Below are positions 7,223 through 14,075 of a DNA stretch of 14,075 bases, piece by piece. A program made the position numbers and the translations under genes. The notes beneath the pieces are model-generated. The model made no database searches, was not told the DNA's origin, and saw only the letters and a program-made list of their open reading frames with translations. Within the stretch, counting starts at the first letter, position 1; each line of letters opens with the position of its first letter. The stretch is from Dictyocoela muelleri (Eukaryota > Microsporidia): positions 1 to 14,075 of the forward strand of contig SDVU01000385.1 in the NCBI GenBank assembly GCA_016256075.1. Reading direction: 5' to 3'.

Positions 7223-8861
7223 GGTCTTTTTCCGGAAAAATGCCGAAAAAAAACCGGAAAAATGCCGAAGGCGCCTTTCCGGGCTGCCATTTATAATAAT
7301 ATTTGTTAAATTCATATTTATATTCACCTCAGGCAAGTCTTCGTATAAAGACTGAAGTATTTTTATCGATGTCACATTATGCTCAATATGGATTCCTTTT
7401 AAAAGCGTATTGATATTAATATGGCTAACTGGAAATGAGAATTCAAACTTTTATGTCATCGTTCTAGAGAATTTGTTTTTAATGCAATTTTTGAAGAAAC
7501 CTTGCCGATGTTGACCAGAATTCATAGGAAAAGACGCTCACATAATTTGAATATAAACGCAGATAATTGCATTTGAAAAACTTCTATATTTTCATTATAT
7601 CTTCATAAAAATCAAATTTAGAAATGTATAACTCAAAAAATAATCATTTATGGTATTTCAGTTTTAGTTAAGAATGAAAAAGCCAGTATAATTTTAGCAC
7701 ATGCCCCATAATTACTTTCATTCTTATAAATAATAGACAAAGATTATTTTTTAACTCTTCTCCAGATTATTTGAGAGAAATGGAAGAGGCATCCAAAAAT
7801 TTTTGAATTTGGAAAGTTTTTTTAGGCTTAAAAATGTTGCGAATTCAAAATCAATTATAATACTTTCCGGATGTCTTTTTAGAGTTTCAGATTTTTTTTT
7901 AAAAATTAAGGTTATTAATTTTTTCTGATTTTTTCGGCTAATATAAAAACCAAAGGATGCATTTTTGATCTTATTTCTTCCATAATTGTATAAAATTGAC
8001 AAAAATTAGATAGGCAAGACCTGAATGTGCTTTCACAAATCCAATTATTAGAGTTTTCTAAATGTATAAAACTACTTTTAGCCCCCCCCAAGGCTATATC
8101 TTTCAGGGCCAAACGTTACTGAATCGTATAAAATGAATGATTCACCAGCTCTTGTCATGAAATTATCCGGATTAATATCATATTCAATATCAGAAGAATT
8201 TAAATTCGCTACTTTGCGGTGACGTGTGATAGAATCCATGAGATCTTGATATTTATTTAATTTTGAGACAACACCTACATTATTAGGGTTTACATATATG
8301 TTTATAATATCTCTCGGTAATTCATTAGTAGTTAGATAATGTATCTTCATGCACCATTTCAGCCAAATCGATTCACATTTTGATAACTCTCTCATATGTA
8401 AATGAGATGTAGAATCATAAAAATTATCACCAAACGTTTTTAAACGACCCGAACATTTTCTGTCAACATATGACCAATATTCATCAAAACCATTTTTATT
8501 TATAAAATTATATGTGTATTGTCATATAAAATCATTTCAACGTATCTTCTAGATTTTATTTTCATGACTTTATTTGCAGAAAATTCCATTGGAGGGGTTA
8601 TGAATTTTCGAATAAATAGGCGAATAAAACCATAGATTCGCCACAAAAGTCGAATATACAATTTACAAATCCACACATATAAGCATATTGTTGGTTATAT
8701 CTAGCATTCTATTTCTATAAATAAATTTATTGAGAGCATTCTAAAACGATAAATTTTTTAATTTTAAGGGCATAAGAAATCGGTACCAAAAAATTTTCAA
8801 AAAAATAAAAATGTTCAGTTATTAAAAATTTTTGTCGGGTCCCGGAATTTTACCGGGCTGC
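7223..8861 (-). mobile_element. MULE-3: Mutator-like element with a mostly readable transposase
   Basis: Left end: palindrome-like unit TCTTTTTCCGGAAAAATGCC (7225-7244), with CCGGAAAAATGCCGAA repeated 22 bases on (7232 and 7254), then CCGGGCTGC (7279-7287). Right end: CCCGG-AATTTTA-CCGGG (8841-8857) with CCGGGCTGC again (8853-8861). The ends are therefore short GC-containing palindromes in AT-rich DNA, as in MULE-1. Between them lies a complete-length minus-strand transposase relic. Exact limits and target duplication are unresolved. Confidence 0.65.
7300..8589 (-). pseudogene. MULE-3 transposase relic (FLYWCH + MULE DDE domain)
   Basis: Starts at an ATG at 8589 (minus), preceded by CCCCTCC, giving MEFSANKVMKIKSRRYVEM. 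The FLYWCH module reads NGFDEYWSYVDRKCSGRL and TSHLHM. A linker follows with LTTNELPRDI. The catalytic core reads ESFILYDSVTFGPER, WICESTFRSCLSNFCQFYTI (the usual catalytic D appears as E), HPLVFILAEK and ESIIIDFEFAT (second Asp kept), then GCLFHFSQIIWRRVKK, the family's GC-x-FH-x-x-Q. The C-terminus has a TNSLER-x-HKSLNSHFQLA block and NVTSIKILQSLYEDLPE. Breaks include an in-frame stop about 30 codons in, a frame change at a run of eight C (8082-8089), and several frame changes and stops after 7740. Long open parts lie at 8078-8395, 7915-8112 and 7751-8002. About 430 codons, normal for the family. Confidence 0.85.
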
Positions 8862-9547
8862 ATGAAAATCATTAAAAATCATTAAAAAAGATGCGCAATC
8901 ACAAATTAGATTTATATAATTTTCTAACATAATATTCTATAGATCAAAGATAGTTCATGAATAATTTTATTTTTATCACATGGGTTTTAGATGGCGTAAC
9001 TTAAAATCTATTCTTTAGAGAATTATTTATTGAGTTTTATAATACACGTTAAATAAATAAATGAAATAGACGGAAAAATATACAATTTATTTTAATTAAT
9101 CACTCAATAGGATATTGATTAATACGTCTTTTTATGAATAAAAATCTAATATGTATAATTTATCGAAGTGAGACACAAAAAATTTGAACCTAGATGAGCA
9201 TCTTTTTTATCATTAAAAAAACATAATAAGCAATGCTGCACTTCATAATCTGTATTATTAATTTATAATATTTGAACATTCAATTGCCTTTTCTTAATAA
9301 TTAATAAAATGACTTTAAGGATGTTTTATTACCTTATATTAATACAAGAGAATTTAAGGGTGCAGTTCTATCATCTGATAGTTTCTTTTTTTTTAAAAAA
9401 TTTTATCTTTTTGTACTAAAACTAAAAAAACACTGTATGGTTGTCTTGAAATGTCAAACTAAATTAAACTCATACAAAAAAATCTCAAGAAATATTTGTA
9501 ATTATTAAATTCATTACTCACAATAATTAAAATCAACCCCAGATCTA
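8862..9547. other. AT-rich intergenic stretch upstream of RPN9
   Basis: No open frame of note, no RNA gene and no recognisable transposon motif on either strand. It contains runs of A and T and a small inverted repeat (TTAATCACTCAATAGGATATTGATTAA, described by its arms TTAATC/GATTAA, near 9096-9122). Any distal promoter of RPN9 would lie here or in the adjoining minisatellite. Confidence 0.5.
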
Positions 9548-9740
9548 TAAAAAAAATAAATTTATAAAAAAAATAAATTTATAAAAAAAAATAAATTTAT
9601 CAAAAAATAAATTTATAAAAAAAATAAATTTATAAAAAAAAATAAATTTATCAAAAAATAAATTTATAATAAAAAATGAATTTATAAAAAAAAATGAATT
9701 TATAAAAAAAATAAATTTATAATAAAATAAATTTATAAAA
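9548..9740. repeat. A/T minisatellite, about 11 units around a ATAAATTTAT core
   Basis: Eleven copies of the 10-bp palindrome A-T-(A/G)-AATTTAT separated by A-runs, unit about 16-18 bases. Two units carry GAATTTAT. A variant TTTATC recurs 51 bases apart (C at 9601 and 9652), showing a three-unit higher-order repeat. The array ends 21 bases before the RPN9 ATG, so it occupies the position of the proximal promoter and 5' leader. Confidence 0.9.
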
Positions 9741-9755
9741 ACGAAAAATCAATTG

Positions 9756-9764
9756 CCCATCATG
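9756..9764 (+). promoter_or_regulatory. CCC-type start-site motif before RPN9
   Basis: GCCCATCATG: CCC at 9756-9758 lies three bases before the ATG at 9762. Short CCC-like motifs just upstream of the start codon are a known signal in microsporidian genes. It supports ATG 9762 as the start over the in-frame TTG at 9753. Two of the transposase relics also have C-runs just before their ATG. Confidence 0.6.
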
Positions 9765-10898
9765 CTCAATCAACTTTTTAAAGAAAAACGATGGCATACT
9801 TTATACCTTGAAATGTCAAAAAATATTGAAAATCCTGAAATCGATACAATATTTAAAGATCTATTAATGCTTACTTCAAAATTATATCCAGTAGAACTTG
9901 TAATGATATTCATTCTATACACTAATAAACTTGATAATACCCAATCAATTTTACTTCTTGACCAGGCAATTTCTAATATCAAAACAACACCGTTATACGG
10001 AGTTGAGCATAAAGAAGCTGAATTATTTATGCGCTTGCATAAATTGTTATTTGAATTAAAAGTTAGAAACATCGAAGAAGACATTTACGAAATTATGAAC
10101 AATGAATTTGTGAAAGATGAATTTGTGAAAACAAATAATTTTAATGACATTTCGTTTAATAATAAAAATTCATTCACGAGTAACATTAAAAAATCAAAAA
10201 TGAGCGAAAGATGTTTTTTTGTTTTCAACATTTTATGCAGAAAATATTTTGAATCAATCGGTGATTATGCTACAGCCCTTACCTACTCCAGAGATGAATT
10301 TTCTATTTTGAGAAATGCATTGTTGGCCGATAACGTTTATAACTTTGAAAGTATTTACTTAAATAGTAGGATGGATGATTTTAGAAATCTTAAAATTGAT
10401 AATAAATTAGAAATTAGAAAATTAATGTTGGGAATCGATGTTATGGACAAAAAAACTTATAATCCTAATAATATTTGGGACAATACAAAACATCTTGTTA
10501 ACATTTATTTTGATAATACTGATTGTGATATTTATATTAACGACTTAAGAAAAGTTTATGATTTAGTGAGGGTAGGTGATTATGAAGAAATTCAAAAAAT
10601 CGATATTCCGTTGCCCAAAGATATTATTTTTCGTAAAGCAATGATTGTCAGGATTTTAAAGATGGCTAATAATAATCGAAAAATTGATTTAAATATGTTA
10701 GGACTTGATATTAATATAGCACTTGATTATGCTCTTGATTTATTGGGATCTGGTATTATTATTGGTTTTATTAATGAACGTGTCCTTCATATTGATGCTA
10801 TTAATGAGAATATTTTGAGTGTTAGTGAAATAAAACAGAAATTTGGTGTTTTTAACGATAAAATTCAGAAAACTCTCGATTTGTGTGGAATAAATTGA
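9762..10898 (+). CDS. RPN9: 26S proteasome regulatory subunit Rpn9 (PSMD13 homologue)
   Basis: 378 residues, intron-free, intact, and the only host gene in the window. Rpn9 is a non-ATPase scaffold subunit of the proteasome lid in cytoplasm and nucleus; it helps assemble the lid that deubiquitinates substrates. From memory of human PSMD13, the N-terminus LFKEKRWHTLYLEM (5-18) matches LYTKKLWHQLTLQV; YPVELVMIFI (42-51) matches NPLSLVEIIL; KYFESIGDYATAL (161-173) matches the KYYQTIGNHASYY helix; and VYDLVRVGDYEEIQ (265-278) matches LYAFNSGNVERFQ. The PCI winged-helix lies at about 288-345 (FRKAMIVRILKMA ... LLGSGIIIGFINERVLHID; human LRKIQLLCLMEMT ... ALSVGLVKGSIDE). Residues 117-148 form an Asn-rich low-complexity insert. 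The C-terminal helix after ILSVSEIKQKF is shorter than in human. The ATG at 9762 is preferred because of the CCC motif. An AATAAA overlaps the end of the gene (10889-10894). A different PCI protein (CSN or eIF3 subunit) is a less likely alternative. Confidence 0.82.
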   Translation: MLNQLFKEKRWHTLYLEMSKNIENPEIDTIFKDLLMLTSKLYPVELVMIFILYTNKLDNTQSILLLDQAISNIKTTPLYGVEHKEAELFMRLHKLLFELKVRNIEEDIYEIMNNEFVKDEFVKTNNFNDISFNNKNSFTSNIKKSKMSERCFFVFNILCRKYFESIGDYATALTYSRDEFSILRNALLADNVYNFESIYLNSRMDDFRNLKIDNKLEIRKLMLGIDVMDKKTYNPNNIWDNTKHLVNIYFDNTDCDIYINDLRKVYDLVRVGDYEEIQKIDIPLPKDIIFRKAMIVRILKMANNNRKIDLNMLGLDINIALDYALDLLGSGIIIGFINERVLHIDAINENILSVSEIKQKFGVFNDKIQKTLDLCGIN

Positions 10899-11080
10899 TT
10901 TGCGGATAATTTATTTTAAGTTCTTTTAATCTTAATAAGCCTGATTAAAATATTTACGTTATCTTTTAAATTTTAGTAATTAAAATCATATTTTTATAAT
11001 CGCATTTCTTAATAACGACTCTAATTCTTTTTTATTCAGGTGCTTAAAAAAGCTTTAAAAGTTCTTTATTGTTATATTTT
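10899..11080. other. 3' flank of RPN9, no feature
   Basis: AT-rich spacer between the RPN9 stop and SINE copy 2. No terminator or gene can be supported; poly-T runs are common throughout this DNA and not informative. Confidence 0.5.
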
Positions 11081-11188
11081 GAGTCAGATAGCTCAGAAGT
11101 TAAAACTCTTGAATGTAATATTTAAGTATCAAAGTTCGGATCCCGCTGAAGGCACTCTTTAATAAATAATGAGGAAACGACATTAAGG
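11081..11188 (+). mobile_element. SINE copy 2 (plus), 5' part, split by the hAT element
   Basis: tRNA-like head GTCAGATAGCTCAGAAGTTA with B-box-like GTTCGGATCCC, then CACTCTTTAATAAATAATGA and CATTAAG, all matching copy 1 in order. The match breaks at 11189, where the hAT element starts, and resumes at 13231 with CATTAAGCGTTCAAAACTA. Confidence 0.85.
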
Positions 11189-11204
11189 CAGTGGTTGGCA
11201 AAGT

Positions 11205-11251
11205 GCGGCTCCGGAGCCGCCTGTGTCTCTTCACCCCTTTAAGTGCGGCTC
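11205..11251. repeat. hAT left subterminal palindrome and GTGCGGCTC repeats
   Basis: A perfect GC-only 16-bp palindrome in a very AT-rich setting, followed 24 bases later by a second AAGTGCGGCTC. GGCTC/GCGGCTC motifs are commonly repeated near hAT ends and are likely transposase contact sites (inference). Confidence 0.8.
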
Positions 11252-11317
11252 TTTAAAAAAATTTATATAAAGCACGATTTTTTTCGAAAAAGTTTTTAAA
11301 AGTCATATTGAAAGATT

Positions 11318-11775
11318 ATTATTACATGCATTTAATATCTATAATTTATAACCCGTATCTCATCATCTACGTATATTCCTACCACATTTAGTTGTCGGTG
11401 TCACTATAATACGTCATTTCTAGTCTACCCAAATGATAAGATTCATACGCGATTTTCGTTTAGCGATAAACTCATCAGTATATAGATAATCAAAGTTTTT
11501 TCATGGTTTTTTATTTTCACCACTTAATTTGCCGATATGCGTTGGCGCACTCATATTCACATTTATGAGAGCCCTTTTTACCCAATTTTATATTATAGCA
11601 ATTTTTAACCAAACATAATACACTAGAAAAAACTTATAGTAACAATTTTTCTAAGTTATTGACAACTTAATGTCAATATAAATTATTTACTAAAGTAAAG
11701 TAAGGAGATTTGAACCATGATACTTAAATGATATTACAAGATTATTAACTATTGGGGTAACTAGATTATTAATTA
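11318..11775 (-). mobile_element. SINE copy 5 (minus), inside the hAT element
   Basis: Aligns with the reverse complement of copies 1, 3 and 4. Landmarks: ATTACATGCATTTAATAT (3' end), ATAATACGTCATTTCTAG, CTACCCAAATGATAAG, TTTTTTCATGGTTTTTTA, a degraded middle, then AGATTTGAACCATGATACTT (minus-strand B box GGTTCAAATCT) and the A-box region ending near AACTAGATTA. It is more decayed than copy 1. It lies wholly within the hAT element, so it inserted after the hAT sequence existed. Confidence 0.7.
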
Positions 11776-13190
11776 AATTTTAAAAAATTAACCTTGATTT
11801 TTTAAAATTAAGTGAATTTTTTATGCTTTTTTAGACGAAAATTGGAAATTTTAATTTTGGTCGCGCTAGATGCGCAGCAGTAAAATAATTTGTATTTTAC
11901 AAGAAAATTGAATATTTTGGGACGGTTGAAACTATGGCCCCAACAGCGGTTTTTATGTAAAAATAAAATTTACTCGCATAAATGTGTTTAGGAAAACCAA
12001 AAGATATGGAGTTCCGTGTAAAAATTAGATAAAATACACATAAGTGTGCAAAAGTTACTGCTTTTAATAAGTTAAGATTCATAAACGTAGAAAAAGGCGA
12101 AGTATTTAGCAATATTTTTTTTAAAAGGGATAAATCTATAAAAATGGATCATTTTATAGAAGTCAAAGATTAGCTATAATAAACGGCCTATATTCTATAA
12201 TACTATGGTCAGAGTTAATATAAAGAATATTTGTTATTATACAGGTTTATCGACAAGATGCTAATTTAAGTGCCTTAAAATAGATGGAATTACTTTCTAA
12301 AATACTATTATATACAGTAAAAAACTTGAAATAATACAATCATTTAAATTGACGAGTCTAAATTTAACCCTGTTAAGTAGAATGAAGTTAATCTAGTCGA
12401 ATGTGTATAGATAGCGGTTTAAATGGAGTTTATAATAAAAAGGACCAAACTTTTATTTGTAAATGACCACGAAAATGTATACTTAGCTAAAGTTTTGAAG
12501 AAAGCTGAAAAAAAATATGACTATATTATATTTTTTGAAGATATATACATATACAAAAAAAATTTACAACACATTTAATTGTAAATAATTAGAGAGAATT
12601 TAAAGACACGGTTACGAATGTTATTACTATTGAACTGAAGTATTTTAGTCACGCTTTAAAAATTGTACAGCTAACCTAAATGCAATAGAAAATCAAATAA
12701 GACCAATACTTATTAAGATATATGCCAGGAATAAGGAAAAGAAACACACTTCTATTTTTTAATTTAATATTTATTCTAATTTAATATTTATCTACATTTT
12801 AAAATCTAAAAGTGGGTGTTAAATAAATTCATATGGCTGATGAGACTGTATTGTTATTTTATTCATCATATAAACACTCTGAATGTAATCTTTGAATCAT
12901 AAATTCAGTAAAAAGCTTAAATTTAGTGTTATTTTTGTGTTTCTATATACGCACTATGTTTTCAAGCGTGAACATGATCAAAAGTAAACTTAGAAATTGG
13001 CTCATTGATTGGAACTTATAATTTTGCATTAAGACAATAATACAACTTATACACCACATTTATACAAACTTTTGAAGAAATGGAATTTATGGGTTCGTAT
13101 TAATAAAATTTATTTATCTATTTTTTAAATATAGTATAATTTGTCAAAAAATATAATCTGACTCTTATTTATCTATAAAATGTTGAAAAA
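11776..13190. other. interior of the hAT element, no recognisable transposase
   Basis: No hAT dimerisation or DDE motif could be read on either strand. A minus-strand 71-codon open frame (11897-12112) has no known motif. A stretch at about 12860-12920 (AAACACTCTGAATGTAATCT) resembles a SINE head weakly. The interior is probably degenerate or captured sequence. Confidence 0.45.
12033..12578 (+). pseudogene. possible decayed gene of unknown kind inside the hAT element
   Basis: Two lysine-rich readable runs lie in the same plus frame: 12033-12173 (46 codons, with KVTAFNKLRFINVEKG) and 12423-12578 (51 codons from an ATG, with VNDHENVYLAKVLKKAEKK). The frame between them has many stops. Composition is more protein-like than the surroundings, but I recognise no family. 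They could be the remains of the element's own transposase, captured host sequence, or chance open frames in A-rich DNA. Confidence 0.18.
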
Positions 13191-13230
13191 TTGATATTCG
13201 GCTCTTCAGCTGAAAAGTTGCCGGCCACTG

Positions 13231-13583
13231 CATTAAGCGTTCAAAACTATAAAAATATAGTAGTAATATAAATTTGTTTCAGAATGGTATAGCTGATTAA
13301 GACATAGTATAATATGACAATGAAACAAAAGTGACTCTATTAGGTGTGGGGATGAGTGCATCGACTCATCTTGATAAAAAGTAGTGAAAAATAAAAATTC
13401 ATAAAAAGCTACTAATTACCTGTATCCTACTAAGTCATCGATAAAATGATAATCGCGTATACAGCTGGGCTTCTGACACCTTGAGAAGTGAAAAAATTTT
13501 TAAATATCCACAACTAAAAGTCTAATAAAAGACAAGATTGGTGACAACTCTCCGTATTGGCCAGTATAGATATTATCAGCATA
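13231..13583 (+). mobile_element. SINE copy 2 (plus), 3' part
   Basis: Continues copy 2 after the hAT. It holds GGTATAGCTGATTAAGACAT, TAGGTGTGGGGATGAGTGCA, CGCGTATACAGCTGGGCTTC and GACAACTCTCCGTATTGG, in the same order as copy 1. The 3' palindrome and AT tail are decayed (TATTATCAGCATAA). Confidence 0.85.
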
Positions 13584-13974
13584 ATTATTTATACACATAA
13601 AGACAAATTTATATTTAATTATTGTTTTTGTAATTATCAGAAAATAAAAGGTCAAATTTTGCAACCAGCTACATACTTTTTATTTTATTAATAAAAAAAT
13701 AAAAAATTTTTAATAATTACTTTTTAATTTTAAAAGAGGGGCCGCAATTTGCAGTGAAGCATTATAAAATTTCATTATAAAAAAAATATTTTTTTGGGCT
13801 TATTAAATTACAAAGATGGGGCTCGATTTTTAAGGGGTCGAGATTTTTAAGGAATATAATTTGTAGTAACAGTAGGCGTTTGGTAATCAGAAAATATATT
13901 GATTATTATGCGAGAAATTTGACCCGAGGTGTCAACAAAAATTTCATAAATAAATTTAAAAAAATTAATATATA
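13584..13974. repeat. AT-rich block with inverted GGTCAAATTT ends, possible small MITE
   Basis: GGTCAAATTTTGCA (13650-13663) is matched by the complement of TGCGAGAAATTTGACC (13909-13924), about 275 bp apart. Between them, TCGATTTTTAAGGGG and TCGAGATTTTTAAGG stand in tandem (about 13822-13852), a style seen at pogo-type ends. No target duplication and no gene is visible. Confidence 0.35.
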
Positions 13975-14075
13975 TTACATGTTGACAACATCCATAGTTG
14001 CCAACCCGGAGAGTTGTCTCCTACCGTGGTCTAAGACCTTTGGTTCTTGGTGTTCCAATAATACGTCACTACCTA
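13975..14075 (-). mobile_element. SINE copy 3 (minus), cut by the window end
   Basis: Begins with an AT tail (TTAATATATATT just before), then ACATGTTGACAACAT, then GAGAGTTGTCTCCTACCGTG, matching the reverse complement of the copy 1 3' end closely. It continues with GACCTTTGGTTCTTGG and ATAATACGTCACTACCTA, shared with copies 4 and 5. The tRNA-like head should lie beyond the window. Confidence 0.85.

Larger units (their letters stand above)
11189..13230. mobile_element. hAT-type DNA transposon, 2,042 bp, non-autonomous or decayed
   Basis: Termini CAGTGGTTGGCAAAG (left) and the complement of CAGTGGCCGGCAACTT (right) fit the hAT superfamily. The 8-bp target duplication CATTAAGG/CATTAAGC (11181-11188, 13231-13238) falls inside a SINE whose uninterrupted form is visible at copy 1, so the boundaries are certain. 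Subterminal features: perfect 16-bp palindrome GCGGCTCCGGAGCCGC (11205-11220), AAGTGCGGCTC repeated at 11201 and 11241, and a right-side palindrome TTCAGCTGAA (13205-13214) next to GGCTCTTC. No hAT transposase motif was recognised inside. SINE copy 5 lies inside it. Confidence 0.88.

Noticed and set aside
9548-9740. CRISPR array
   Set aside because: Units are short, contiguous A/T repeats without distinct spacers; a minisatellite next to a eukaryotic gene.
9770-10084. 104-codon minus-strand open frame
   Set aside because: Antisense shadow of RPN9.
12860-12920. A sixth SINE copy inside the hAT
   Set aside because: Only about 40 bases resemble the tRNA-like head and the body does not follow; too weak to list.

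Overview
The window looks like gene-poor, repeat-rich, very AT-rich nuclear DNA of a small-genome eukaryote, most likely a microsporidian with an expanded genome. The grounds are one intron-free, strongly diverged host gene; a CCC motif a few bases before that gene's ATG (a promoter/start signal described for microsporidia); and old MULE, piggyBac, hAT and pogo-type DNA transposons in AT-rich spacer. The species is not identifiable from the sequence and the assignment is inference.

Layout. Positions 1-178 and about 2607-3735 hold a decayed piggyBac-like transposase (minus strand), apparently split by a MULE (MULE-1, 187-2595). MULE-1 is itself split by a foldback element (1144-1923) sitting inside the codons of its DG catalytic motif. 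A second MULE relic (MULE-2, about 3847-6517) is split at a TA by a pogo/Tc1-type element (4080-5904), which carries a minus-strand SINE copy (about 5130-5575). A 159-bp foldback (6553-6711) and a full-length plus-strand SINE (about 6724-7206) follow, then a third MULE (MULE-3, about 7223-8861) whose transposase is the most readable of the three. After a featureless AT-rich stretch comes an A/T minisatellite (9548-9740) that stops 21 bases before the only host gene, RPN9 (9762-10898, plus), a 26S proteasome lid subunit.

Downstream of RPN9 a plus-strand SINE (from about 11081, resuming at 13231 and ending near 13583) is split by a 2,042-bp hAT element (11189-13230) with an 8-bp target duplication; the hAT contains another SINE copy in minus orientation (about 11318-11775). 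The window ends inside a fifth SINE copy (minus, from about 13975).

The most interesting element is the roughly 450-bp tRNA-derived SINE family: five copies in both orientations, with a tRNA-like 5' head, a shared body, a short 3' palindrome and an AT tail. I know of no well-characterised SINE from microsporidia, though I cannot search. The nesting gives a relative timeline: SINEs were active both before the hAT insertion and after the hAT and pogo insertions.
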